Assembly: GCA_964649845.1 (NCBI GenBank)
Contig: CAZYSS010000057.1
Coordinates: forward strand, 1-13,313
Origin: RGIG3102 sp964649845
GTDB taxonomy: Bacteria > Bacillota > Clostridia > Oscillospirales > Ruminococcaceae
Reading direction: 5' to 3'
Length of the DNA stretch: 13,313 bases
The first letter of the stretch is position 1. Every line of letters begins with the position of its first letter. A program made the position numbers and the translations under genes. Positions 1-6,897 of the stretch are shown in pieces. Below the pieces are notes generated by a model that was given only the letters and a program-made list of their open reading frames with translations, ran no database searches and was not told the DNA's origin.

Positions 1-138
1 AAATTCCTGGGCGAAATGGAATCCATGGGCTTTGGCAAGGTGGTGCACGGTGAATTTGGTGCTGATATGCAGATAAACCTGACAAATGACGGCCCTGTGA
101 CAATTATTATCGACACAGATGAATGGAGGAACAGCTGA
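1..138 (+). CDS. dtd: D-aminoacyl-tRNA deacylase (Dtd), C-terminal 45 residues
   Basis: The open frame starting at base 1 ends with TGA at 136-138 and gives the last 45 residues of a D-aminoacyl-tRNA deacylase. Dtd hydrolyses D-amino acids (and glycine) wrongly attached to tRNA, a cytosolic proofreading step. The visible part carries the conserved C-terminal signature GEFGADM followed by LTNDGPVTI and an acidic IDTDEW tail; NxGPxT is the second active-site motif of the family. The N-terminal SQ motif lies outside the window. The stop overlaps the ATG of the next gene (TGATG), indicating translational coupling. The order dtd - metallo-hydrolase - hemZ is common in Bacillota, usually downstream of relA. 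The gene is cut only by the window edge; nothing suggests it is broken. Confidence 0.9.
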   Translation, partial: KFLGEMESMGFGKVVHGEFGADMQINLTNDGPVTIIIDTDEWRNS

Positions 139-719
139 TGAAAGCATATCACCTGATGGGCAAAGCCCCATATTTTACCAACTGCTTTATGCTGACAGAC
201 AACGCTGGCAACGCTGTTCTGATTGACTGCAGCGCAGATGTGGAAAAGGTGCAGGCTATTCTGGACAATGACAGAGTGCAGCTGAAAGCCATTCTGCTGA
301 CACACGGCCACGCTGACCACCGCGAAACACTGGAAGAAACTGTGGCCCGCTATGGCTGCCCTGTTTATCTGGGCGCTGCTGATGCAGAATTGTTCGGCCT
401 GCCGGGCACAACAGACTACTGTGATGCCAGTGTGATGAAATTCGGTGAAATCAAGCTGTTTGTGTTTTCCACACCGGGTCACACACCGGGCGGCTACTGT
501 CTGTGGACAGAGGGTATGCTGTTCAGTGGTGATACCCTGTTTGCAGGTACTGTAGGCCGCACAGATATGCGTGGCGGCGACTTTGAAGTGCTGAAACAGA
601 GCCTGAAAAAAATACTGGCAACAGTGGATGGAAATCCACAGGTACTGCCTGGTCACAACCATTTCTCCACACTGGATCAGGAAAAAGTACAGAATCCATA
701 TCTTAAGAGTGTGAGATAA
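138..719 (+). CDS. Metallo-beta-lactamase-fold hydrolase, glyoxalase II-like
   Basis: A 193-residue cytosolic protein of the glyoxalase II-like branch of the metallo-beta-lactamase superfamily. The metal-site motif THGHADH gives H56, H58, D60 and H61; further ligands are H115 (STPGHTPGG), D132 (FSGDTLF) and H173 (LPGHNHFSTL). All residues for a two-metal site are present, so an active hydrolase is expected. The ending EKVQNPYLKSVR is typical of this short subfamily; it lacks the extra C-terminal substrate domain of true GloB, so hydroxyacylglutathione is not assured as substrate and the real thioester or other substrate is unknown. I chose ATG at 138 over the in-frame ATG at 123 because a GGAGG at 126-130 is correctly spaced for it and it overlaps the dtd stop; starting at 123 would put the ribosome binding site inside the gene. 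The next gene starts 4 bases downstream. Confidence 0.88.
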   Translation: MKAYHLMGKAPYFTNCFMLTDNAGNAVLIDCSADVEKVQAILDNDRVQLKAILLTHGHADHRETLEETVARYGCPVYLGAADAELFGLPGTTDYCDASVMKFGEIKLFVFSTPGHTPGGYCLWTEGMLFSGDTLFAGTVGRTDMRGGDFEVLKQSLKKILATVDGNPQVLPGHNHFSTLDQEKVQNPYLKSVR

Positions 720-723
720 AGCT

Positions 724-2175
724 ATGCAGTTATTTTTAGTAAATTACGATACACATTATGAAATTGAACAGCTGTCCAGAATGTTTTTCAGACAGCTGAC
801 AGTTTTAAAGCATACAGATACACCTGCCCTGCCTGATGCAGACTATATACTGATTGAAAAGACCAGTAACGGCTTTGACATAAGTATTGATGCAGCCGGC
901 AGAAAGGACAGCACAGCTGTGACCATTGACCCGGAGGGTGCCAAGGAGGAAATGCAGCTGTGTACCGCCGCATATAAATTATATGAAAAAGTAACTGGTC
1001 AGGGTCTGCCATGGGGTGTACTGACAGGGGTACGACCTGTACGCCTTATGCGAAATCTGTATAAAAAAGAAGAAAAATTACAAGATGTAATTGAAAAATT
1101 CAGAAATGATTATCTGGTCAGCGATGAGAAAATACAGCTGTGTACAGATGTTTTTAACCTGCAGAAGCCTGTAATCGAAGGCGGTCAGCCAAAGGACTAC
1201 AGCCTGTATATTTCCATCCCTTTCTGCCCCTCACGCTGCAGCTATTGCTCCTTTGTTTCCACATCAATCAAATCTGCAGGCCATCTGATGCAGGGTTATG
1301 TGGATAATCTGTGCAGGGAAATACGCTATACAGCAGAAAAAGCTGAGGAAGCAGGGCTGAATCTGAAAACCATCTATATGGGTGGCGGCACACCTACTGC
1401 CATCACCGCCCCTATGTTGGAACAGGTGATGAAAACAGTGCAGGAATGTTTTGATTTGTCCAGGGTGGAAGAATACACTGTGGAAGCAGGCAGACCGGAC
1501 TGTACGGATATTGAAAAATTGCAGATTATAAAAAAATATGGCGCAAACCGTGTTTCCATAAATCCCCAGACCTTTTCTGACAATGTGCTGAAAGCCATAG
1601 GCAGAAACCACAGCCACGCAGATTTCCTGCGCTGTGTTGAAGACGCCAGAAAAGTGGGATTTGAAAGCATCAATATGGACCTGATTGCAGGTCTGCCGGA
1701 AGACACTGTGGAGGGATTTGAAAAAAGTCTGCGCGGATGTATTGAACTGGGTGCTGAAAATATTACAGTTCATACCCTGACACTGAAACGCGCATCCAAT
1801 CTGGTTATCAGAAATGAAGAACATCATTATGATGATGTGGAAAAAATGATAGCCAAAAACGCAATTCTTGCTGATTACGGATACAAGCCATATTATATGT
1901 ACCGCCAGAAGTCAACTGTAAAAAATCTTGAAAATGTGGGATTTTCACAATCTGGACACGAAAGTCTGTATAATATATACATAATGGAGGAAATACAGAC
2001 AATTATCTCCTGCGGCGCAGGCGGCGTAAGTAAAGTTGTAGGGCCTCAAGGCGAACTGAAACGTGTGTACAACTACAAGTATCCTAACGAATATATCAAG
2101 GATTTTGCCGCCATTCTTGCCAGAAAAGACGAGGTGTTTGATACATGCCAGCAATTTGGATACCGAAAAGATTAG
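724..2175 (+). CDS. hemZ: HemZ, oxygen-independent coproporphyrinogen III oxidase-like radical SAM protein
   Basis: A 483-residue radical S-adenosylmethionine enzyme of the HemN/HemW/HemZ family. The 4Fe-4S motif is SIPFCPSRCSYCSF with C168, C172 and C175 (CxxxCxxC), followed by the SAM-binding glycine-rich GGGTPT at about 220-225. The roughly 160 residues before the cluster and the ending with NVGFSQSGHESLYNIYIMEE are typical of HemZ rather than HemW. B. subtilis HemZ is reported to be an anaerobic coproporphyrinogen III dehydrogenase; no other haem genes are visible here, so haem synthesis in this organism is not implied. It starts 4 bases after the hydrolase stop with no strong Shine-Dalgarno sequence, suggesting coupled translation. 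Its TAG stop overlaps the proposed GTG start of the next gene. Length is close to the usual ~490 residues. Confidence 0.88.
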   Translation: MQLFLVNYDTHYEIEQLSRMFFRQLTVLKHTDTPALPDADYILIEKTSNGFDISIDAAGRKDSTAVTIDPEGAKEEMQLCTAAYKLYEKVTGQGLPWGVLTGVRPVRLMRNLYKKEEKLQDVIEKFRNDYLVSDEKIQLCTDVFNLQKPVIEGGQPKDYSLYISIPFCPSRCSYCSFVSTSIKSAGHLMQGYVDNLCREIRYTAEKAEEAGLNLKTIYMGGGTPTAITAPMLEQVMKTVQECFDLSRVEEYTVEAGRPDCTDIEKLQIIKKYGANRVSINPQTFSDNVLKAIGRNHSHADFLRCVEDARKVGFESINMDLIAGLPEDTVEGFEKSLRGCIELGAENITVHTLTLKRASNLVIRNEEHHYDDVEKMIAKNAILADYGYKPYYMYRQKSTVKNLENVGFSQSGHESLYNIYIMEEIQTIISCGAGGVSKVVGPQGELKRVYNYKYPNEYIKDFAAILARKDEVFDTCQQFGYRKD

Positions 2176-3071
2176 TGGATTTAAGCCTGATAAATACAGC
2201 CGGGCTGTCAAAGCAGAACTTTGTACGCCACTGTGAATTTGAATACGAAAGCCGTGTCTATGCGGCAGCAAGGGAAGTTATTGAAGAAAACAGGCATATT
2301 GTAATGCTGACAGGCCCTTCTGCCAGCGGCAAAACCACCACCGCCCATAAGCTGAAAGATAAACTTATCAATATGGGTAAAAAAGCACAGGTTATATCTC
2401 TGGACAATTTCTTCAAAAACCAGGAGGACTATCCCCGCCTGGAAAACGGCGAAAAGGACTATGAAAATGTGACAGCTATTGAACTGGACCTGTTTGAAAA
2501 ATGTCTGAAAGAGCTGCTGGAAAAGGGTGTGGCAAAATTCCCGGAATTTGATTTTCACTCTGAAAGACGCATTGAAAACGCTATTGAGATAGAGATAGAC
2601 GATGGCTTTATAATAGTGGAGGGCATACACGCCCTGAATCCTGTGTTGCTGGAACTGCTGCCGGAGGACGAGGTATTCACCATCTATGCAGGGTTGAGGG
2701 AGGAATATTCTCACCGCGGCCAGAGAATACTGCCTACAAGGGATATACGCCTGCTGCGCAGAATGATACGCGACTATAAATACCGCGGCCACAGCCCACA
2801 GAAAACCATAAGGATGTGGCAGGCGGTGTGCGATGGCGAAGATAAATACATAAAGGTATTCAAGCCAAACGCAGACCTGTTGCTGGACACATCTTTCAGC
2901 TATGAAATACTGATAATGCATTCTGCCCTGTTGGATTTTGAACAGTTCAGAAACACCGATACACCGGAGGGCAGGCGCCTGGACCGGCTGTTCAGGGTAT
3001 TTGACAACATAGGCTTTCTGCCTGTGGGCAGTATGCCAAAAAGCAGTATGCTGGGTGAATTTTTTAACTGA
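2175..3071 (+). CDS. Uridine kinase-like P-loop nucleoside kinase
   Basis: A phosphoribulokinase/uridine-kinase-type P-loop protein of 298 residues. Numbered from the GTG start, Walker A GPSASGKT lies at about 47-54, followed by an ISLDNFF strand (Asp of the kinase core), the base-binding region YENVTAIELDL, FDFHSERR, the Walker B-like IIVEGIHALNP and an arginine-rich lid (RRMIRDYKYRG). This matches the kinase half of a clostridial nucleoside kinase family whose longer members carry an N-terminal TGS/tRNA-synthetase-like part; that part is absent here. Phosphorylation of a nucleoside is likely, the exact substrate unknown. The first ATG (2145) lies inside hemZ with no ribosome binding site; GTG at 2175 overlaps the hemZ stop (TAGTG) and yields a family-like beginning (VDLSLINTA, then FVRHCEFEYESRV), so I prefer it, with moderate certainty. 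It is followed 44 bases later by the zinc-ribbon gene. Confidence 0.82.
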   Translation: MDLSLINTAGLSKQNFVRHCEFEYESRVYAAAREVIEENRHIVMLTGPSASGKTTTAHKLKDKLINMGKKAQVISLDNFFKNQEDYPRLENGEKDYENVTAIELDLFEKCLKELLEKGVAKFPEFDFHSERRIENAIEIEIDDGFIIVEGIHALNPVLLELLPEDEVFTIYAGLREEYSHRGQRILPTRDIRLLRRMIRDYKYRGHSPQKTIRMWQAVCDGEDKYIKVFKPNADLLLDTSFSYEILIMHSALLDFEQFRNTDTPEGRRLDRLFRVFDNIGFLPVGSMPKSSMLGEFFN

Positions 3072-3115
3072 GTTCTGAAAAGACTTAATTATAGAAAGGT
3101 AAAGGAGAAACAACT

Positions 3116-3694
3116 ATGAAATTATTTGAAGAATTAATGGACAAATCAGCAAAATTTGCAGATAAAGCCGCCAAAGTTGCGTCTGAAGCTTTTGAACAGA
3201 CAAAGGTTGTGGCCGGCGAAGCTATGGACAAAGGCAAAAAGAAAGTAAATGAACTTGAACTGAAAAATGACCTGTCCAGAGCACAGAAACAGCTGGGTGA
3301 ATTGTACTACGTTCTGCGCAAAACAGGTGAAAGCAACGAAGAACTGCTGACACAGCATTTCAACACTGTGGCTGAAATTGAAGCCCGGCTGGAAGCACTG
3401 AAGCTGGAAGAAGTGAACGAAACTGACGATTATGCTGTAGTAGATACAACTGTTGAAGCGGAAGAAGTTTGCGATGAACTGTGCGAACTGAAAGAAGAAG
3501 CAAAGGAAATCGTGGAAGAAGTAAAAGCTGAAGTGGTTGAATTGATTGAAGAAATCAAAGAAGTATTTGTCAGCGAAGAAGCACCTGCAGAAGAAACAAT
3601 TGAACTGACTGTAACCGTTTGCCCATCCTGCGGCGCAGCTGCAGACGAAGCGGACCTGTTCTGCAGAGAATGCGGCAGCAAAATCAAAGACTGA
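3116..3694 (+). CDS. Coiled-coil protein with C-terminal zinc ribbon
   Basis: A 192-residue, very charged protein. Residues 1-100 are mostly helical with heptad-like Lys/Glu/Ala/Leu patterns (KSAKFADKAAKVASEAFEQ), a second acidic helix runs at about 113-152, and the C-terminus holds a zinc ribbon with C169-x2-C172 and C183-x2-C186 (CPSCG and CRECG). No signal peptide or membrane helix is visible, so it is presumably cytosolic. Proteins with this layout are frequent in Clostridia and have no assigned function that I know of. A good ribosome binding site (AAAGGAG, about 7 bases before ATG) supports the start. Only 44 bases separate it from the kinase gene, with no obvious terminator between, so co-transcription is likely; the strong terminator at 3711-3737 ends the unit. 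Confidence 0.8.
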   Translation: MKLFEELMDKSAKFADKAAKVASEAFEQTKVVAGEAMDKGKKKVNELELKNDLSRAQKQLGELYYVLRKTGESNEELLTQHFNTVAEIEARLEALKLEEVNETDDYAVVDTTVEAEEVCDELCELKEEAKEIVEEVKAEVVELIEEIKEVFVSEEAPAEETIELTVTVCPSCGAAADEADLFCRECGSKIKD

Positions 3695-3710
3695 AAAAAG
3701 TGTATAAAAT

Positions 3711-3737
3711 AAAAAGCACCCGAAAGGGTGCTTTTGT
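3711..3737 (+). terminator. Intrinsic terminator of the dtd-to-zinc-ribbon operon
   Basis: A perfect 10-bp stem, AAAAGCACCC (3712-3721) with GGGTGCTTTT (3726-3735), closes a GAAA tetraloop and ends in a T-rich tail. It begins 17 bases after the zinc-ribbon stop codon. The A/T outer part lets it work weakly on the opposite strand as well. Confidence 0.88.
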
Positions 3738-3740
3738 TGT

Positions 3741-3819
3741 GTGTAGGGTGGGTGTGGTGCAATAAACGCGGCGGGGTGGCTGCCAGCTTCCCACGGGAGG
3801 CGGAACACCTCCTCTACAC
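3741..3819. repeat. Palindromic intergenic repeat, unit 1
   Basis: A 79-bp element bounded by GTGTAGGG (3741-3748) and CTCTACAC (3812-3819). Inside, GGAGG (3796-3800) pairs with CCTCC (3808-3812), and GTGG/CCAC pairing is possible to its left. It has the same end design (GTAGGG ... CTAC) as the three following units but a different interior. No plausible gene lies in 3738-4186; short open frames here only reflect the GC-rich repeats. Confidence 0.6.
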
Positions 3820-3876
3820 AGTTTCAGTAAAATAAAGAGTAAATTGTTTTTGTGGTTTGAGTGTAAAATCAGTCTT

Positions 3877-3936
3877 CGTAGGGTAGGGCTTCCACGCCCT
3901 CCCTTTGACGGGCCGATGTGGGCATCGTCCCCTACG
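3877..3936. repeat. Palindromic intergenic repeat, unit 2
   Basis: A 60-bp element starting CGTAGGG and ending CCCCTACG. It consists of two hairpin modules: AGGGC (3885-3889) pairing with GCCCT (3896-3900), and a right module GGGCCGATGTGGGCATCGTC starting at 3911 with GATG/CATC pairing. The right module plus flank (3908-3940) matches 4129-4161 at 32 of 33 bases. Confidence 0.75.
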
Positions 3937-3959
3937 CATTAGCAAGTATACCCACAAAC

Positions 3960-4077
3960 CGTAGGGCACCACTACACTCGCAGGACGCGCTCGTATTTTT
4001 GGCTTTGCCAAAACCATTCTATCACTATGCTTTCTATGCCGTTCTTTTTTCGGGCGGTCGGGGCGCCCGCCCCTACG
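3960..4077. repeat. Palindromic intergenic repeat, unit 3 (enlarged)
   Basis: A 118-bp element with the same termini (CGTAGGG at 3960, CCCCTACG ending at 4077). The right arm holds CGGGCGGTCGGGGCGCCCG (4051-4069), itself strongly self-complementary. The middle, about 80 bases of mixed composition, looks like an insertion between the two half-units. It is preceded by CAAGTATACCCACAA (3943-3957) and followed by CAAGTATACCCCACAA (4083-4098), a near-identical spacer found on both sides. Confidence 0.65.
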
Positions 4078-4100
4078 CGAATCAAGTATACCCCACAATC

Positions 4101-4156
4101 CGTAGGGGCGAACATTGTTCGCCCGTTTACGGGCCGATGTAGGCATCGTCCCCTAC
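4101..4156. repeat. Palindromic intergenic repeat, unit 4
   Basis: A 56-bp element, CGTAGGGG ... CCCCTACG, with two complete hairpin modules: GGGCGAACATTGTTCGCCC (4106-4124), a near-perfect palindrome, and the GGGCCGATGTAGGCATCGTC module shared with unit 2. The outer ends pair with each other, so the whole unit can fold into a three-way or cloverleaf-like structure. Confidence 0.75.
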
Positions 4157-4186
4157 GCATTTTCAGTCAAGCTGAATTTTCTTAAC

Positions 4187-4212
4187 AAAAAAGCACCCTT
4201 TCGGGTGCCTTG
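4187..4212 (-). terminator. Intrinsic terminator of the M24-SLC13 operon
   Basis: On the - strand, GGCACCC, GAAA loop and GGGTGCT are followed by six T residues; it begins 8 bases after the transporter stop. The core stem and GAAA loop are the same as in the terminator at 3711-3737, in opposite orientation. A G-U pair that exists only in the leftward RNA makes it better suited to that strand. Confidence 0.82.
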
Positions 4213-4219
4213 ATTTTTA

Positions 4220-5665
4220 TTACATTACTAATGTGCCTATTGGGTATGCTATGCCGCAGGCAAGAGCCACGCCCACAAGCATAAGAATAAAGCCGTACTT
4301 GGCCATCTGTGATGTGCTGGTCCAGCCGGAACCGATGGCAAAAACTATTGTTGCCATTGCAGGCGGTGTAGCAAATGCGTAGGAAGCCATCATACCGATG
4401 ATAGAAGCCACAGCAGCCACGTTGATGCCAGGCACAGACATACATACAGGCAGTGCAATAGCACATACCACAGTAACTGTAACCATATTGGATGACAGGT
4501 TTGTCTGGATTGCTGCCCACATTGCAAACAGGAACACCAGACCCATAATGCCCATACCTGCTGTTACAGGTGTTATTTTTTCGCCAATCCAGGCTGTCAG
4601 TCCAATGTCTGCATTTGTCATTACGCTACCCAGTGCCAGTGTGGCAGAAACCATAATAAGACTAGCCCAAGGAATACCCTTGCTTGTGGCATCCTTGAAA
4701 TTCAGCAGCGGTTTGCCGTCTACTGTGATGATAGCCATTGCTACAGCACCCAGCAGCGGAGGCATTGCTGTGCCAAAGCTATTGATATAGTTATATACTG
4801 CAGGCAGCCAAGGTCTTACCACGCCAGGCACAACCCACAGTGCCACTACGGCAAAGAAAATAATCAGTGAATATTTTTCTTTTCTGTCCATAGCAGGCAT
4901 CTGCTGTTTCAGATGTGAAATATCCAGGGATTTGATGCCAGACATATCCGGTTTCAGGATAAAGCGGAAAATCAGCATCATAATCACTGCTGCCAGCAGA
5001 CCTACAGGAATACCCATAGCCATGTACTGCGGATAAGTGATTGTGTTGCCTGTGGCTGTGGTGTAATAACCCATAGCCATCAGTGGGAATACGTGGGCGA
5101 TAGGTGTCATACCTGCGCCGATGGATGTGCAGAAAACCATACCCATCATCATCATATCTGCCACTTTATCGCCTTTTTCAAAGCCGAGTACAGCGTAGAT
5201 TTCTTCTGTAATTGCAATCATAATAACTGCCAGAACTGTTGGTGACATAAATGAACCCAGAAACAGTGTACAGGCAAAGTACAGTGTGATAAAGGACCAA
5301 GGGCTTTTCTGTGCAGTCTTTGATGTAAGGAATGCAAGGGCGCAACGGCGCACAAAAGGTGTCTGGCCCAGAGTGTATGTACACATAAATGTGAACATAA
5401 GGAATGCAAATGTGGCGTTGCCCATACCTGAGGACAGGATGCTGTTCATTGAAATACCCGGCACAAAGGCAAGGGCAGCAAGACACAGCATACTTGGCCA
5501 GTCAATGGAAATAGTCATCCACATAATAAGAACGCCTATAAAAATACCCACAACCTGCATTGCAGCTGTTGAAAGGCCTGCAGGGGCTGGCAGGTATTTG
5601 AAAAACAAAATAAAAATCAGTGATATGGCAATGATAAATGCCCTGTTTTTAGCTGTTACTTTCAC
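4220..5665 (-). CDS. SLC13/DASS-like membrane transporter
   Basis: A 481-residue, very hydrophobic integral membrane protein with about a dozen predicted helices. The internal pseudo-repeat expected of divalent anion:sodium symporters is visible: the first half carries GSFMSPTVLAVIM (S141-P142-T143) and the second QTNLSSNMVTVTV (S392-N393), at the places of the two SNT substrate/sodium motifs, and the second half also shows GIPWASLIMVSATLALGSVM. Members usually import C4-dicarboxylates, citrate or sulfate; because both SNT motifs are altered (SPT and SNM), I would not assign the substrate or sodium coupling. The start is GTG at 5665, preceded by AAAAGGAG (7 bases away). It lies 105 bases downstream of the M24 peptidase gene in the same direction and is probably co-transcribed with it, which hints at a peptide- or amino-acid-derived substrate (inference). 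Confidence 0.8.
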   Translation of the reverse strand: MKVTAKNRAFIIAISLIFILFFKYLPAPAGLSTAAMQVVGIFIGVLIMWMTISIDWPSMLCLAALAFVPGISMNSILSSGMGNATFAFLMFTFMCTYTLGQTPFVRRCALAFLTSKTAQKSPWSFITLYFACTLFLGSFMSPTVLAVIMIAITEEIYAVLGFEKGDKVADMMMMGMVFCTSIGAGMTPIAHVFPLMAMGYYTTATGNTITYPQYMAMGIPVGLLAAVIMMLIFRFILKPDMSGIKSLDISHLKQQMPAMDRKEKYSLIIFFAVVALWVVPGVVRPWLPAVYNYINSFGTAMPPLLGAVAMAIITVDGKPLLNFKDATSKGIPWASLIMVSATLALGSVMTNADIGLTAWIGEKITPVTAGMGIMGLVFLFAMWAAIQTNLSSNMVTVTVVCAIALPVCMSVPGINVAAVASIIGMMASYAFATPPAMATIVFAIGSGWTSTSQMAKYGFILMLVGVALACGIAYPIGTLVM

Positions 5666-5694
5666 TTTTTTCTCCTTTTAGTTTGGTGTGACAG

Positions 5695-5754
5695 TGGGGC
5701 AACTACCCCGCAGGTTTTACATACGGTAAAACCACATCTCCTGACAAGGGGATG
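5695..5754 (-). promoter_or_regulatory. Three-hairpin intergenic leader before the transporter gene
   Basis: In the transcript of the - strand, three stem-loops follow one another between the M24 stop and the transporter ribosome binding site: CATCCCC/GGAGATG (bases 5754-5735, one G-U pair), GGTTTTAC/GTAAAACC (5733-5713, 8 perfect pairs, 5-base loop), and a GGGG/CCCC stem (5710-5695). None has a T-run, so they are not ordinary terminators; they could stabilise the mRNA, set the ratio of the two proteins, or form an RNA regulator. I do not recognise a known riboswitch. Confidence 0.45.
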
Positions 5755-5770
5755 CTGTCTGTTGTTGAAT

Positions 5771-6859
5771 TTACAATTCAATAAGTTCTCTTGTTGTTCT
5801 TGTCAGATTTTCAGTACCCATATTGGAAATATATAGCAGGTCTTCAATTCTGATGCCAAATCTGCCCGGAATATAAATGCCAGGTTCCATTGTAACCACG
5901 TGACCTGTTGTAAGTACATCTGCAGAATCCTGTGACAGATATGGTGCTTCATACAGGCCGATACCTATGCCGTGGCCAAGAGAATGGCGGAAATAGTTTC
6001 TGTAGCCATTTTCTTCTATGTAGTTGCGGATTTCTGTGTCTGCCGCACGGCCGGAAACACCTTTTCTGATATATTTCTGACCAATGATGCAGGCGTTTTC
6101 CACAATGCGGTATGCCTGCTTGAACTCGTCACTGGCTTTGCCCAGCACTATTGTTCTGGCCATATCTGAACGGTAACCATTGTAAACTGCGCCAAATTCC
6201 AGCATAATGTTTTCGCCTTTTTCAATGCGTTTGTCTGTAGCATGGCCGTGTACCAGGCTGGAGTTTGTGCCGGACACGCAGCAGATGTGGAATTTTGCCA
6301 GGTCGGAACCGTTTTCCAGCATAAGCTGCACCAGCTTTGCCTGCACCTGTTTTTCTGTCATCCCTGGTTTGATATAGGACAGCAGGTCTTCAAAGCTTTT
6401 TTCGTTGATGCGCTGTGCTGTTTTGATATTTTCTACTTCTTCCAGGTCTTTTACCATGCGCAGCTTGTCCAGCTGTGTTTTCAGCGGCATAATTTTTGCA
6501 TAGAGGGCATTTTCCATTTCCAGATAATCTTCATGGCTGATGGCGTTGCTTTCCAGCAGTGCTGTTTTGATTTTGTCTGCCTGGATAATTTCGTTGATAA
6601 ACATTGCGTATTCAGAGCGCTGACCCACTGTGCGCACAGTAAAGCCCTGTGGAGAAAGCTGCCTTGTGGCAATTTCTTCATAGCGCTGGTCAACAAGGAA
6701 ATATCTGTTGCCTGCTCTTGTTACCACCACAATGCCCTCGCTGGTGGAAAGGCCTGTAAGATAACGGCGGCTGTCCTCGCTTTTTACGATACAAGCATCA
6801 GCCCTGATAAGCTCCAGAATTTTGCGCAGACGGTCTGCTCTTGCTTTCAGTGAAAACAT
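5771..6859 (-). CDS. M24-family Xaa-Pro aminopeptidase-like protein
   Basis: A 362-residue cytosolic protein with an N-terminal creatinase-like domain (about 1-130) and a C-terminal pita-bread metallopeptidase domain. Family positions seen: the first metal ligand position is E221 (MLEFGAVYNG) rather than the usual Asp, then D232 (SDMART), H292 and H296 (HSLGHGIG), E325 (TMEPGIY) and E339 (RIEDLLY). The His that usually lies seven residues after the metal-ligand His (H361 in E. coli PepP) is Y303 here. Active members cleave the N-terminal residue before proline, or X-Pro dipeptides; the two changes make activity uncertain. The ATG at 6859 is preferred to the TTG at 6862 because AGAGGA lies 7 bases before it. 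The transporter gene follows after 105 bases, so the pair may handle peptides or their products together. Confidence 0.85.
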   Translation of the reverse strand: MFSLKARADRLRKILELIRADACIVKSEDSRRYLTGLSTSEGIVVVTRAGNRYFLVDQRYEEIATRQLSPQGFTVRTVGQRSEYAMFINEIIQADKIKTALLESNAISHEDYLEMENALYAKIMPLKTQLDKLRMVKDLEEVENIKTAQRINEKSFEDLLSYIKPGMTEKQVQAKLVQLMLENGSDLAKFHICCVSGTNSSLVHGHATDKRIEKGENIMLEFGAVYNGYRSDMARTIVLGKASDEFKQAYRIVENACIIGQKYIRKGVSGRAADTEIRNYIEENGYRNYFRHSLGHGIGIGLYEAPYLSQDSADVLTTGHVVTMEPGIYIPGRFGIRIEDLLYISNMGTENLTRTTRELIEL

Positions 6860-6897
6860 CAATCAATCCTCTTCTCTCAATAAATATGTTTTTTGTC

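Noticed and set aside
2208..3113. Long open frame (301 codons) on the - strand opposite the kinase gene
   Set aside because: It is antisense to a gene with clear kinase motifs, is rich in Cys, His, Phe and Gln as expected of a shadow frame, and shows no domain or ribosome binding site.
3146..3808. Open frame on the - strand opposite the zinc-ribbon gene
   Set aside because: The Phe/Cys-rich translation mirrors the Glu/Lys codons of the real gene, and it runs into the terminator and repeat region.
3877..4156. Possible CRISPR array (repeats separated by about 23 bases)
   Set aside because: The repeated units differ in length (60, 118, 56 bases) and interior, while the 'spacers' are nearly the same as each other, the opposite of a CRISPR array; no cas gene is present.
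3814..4160. Several short open frames on both strands in the repeat cluster
   Set aside because: They consist of the translated GC-rich repeats (Arg/Pro/Gly rich), have no ribosome binding sites and resemble no protein.
5695..5754. Known riboswitch in the transporter leader
   Set aside because: The three hairpins lack the conserved core sequences of the riboswitch classes I can recall (for example guanidine-II ACGR loops or fluoride and THF cores), so I report only structure.
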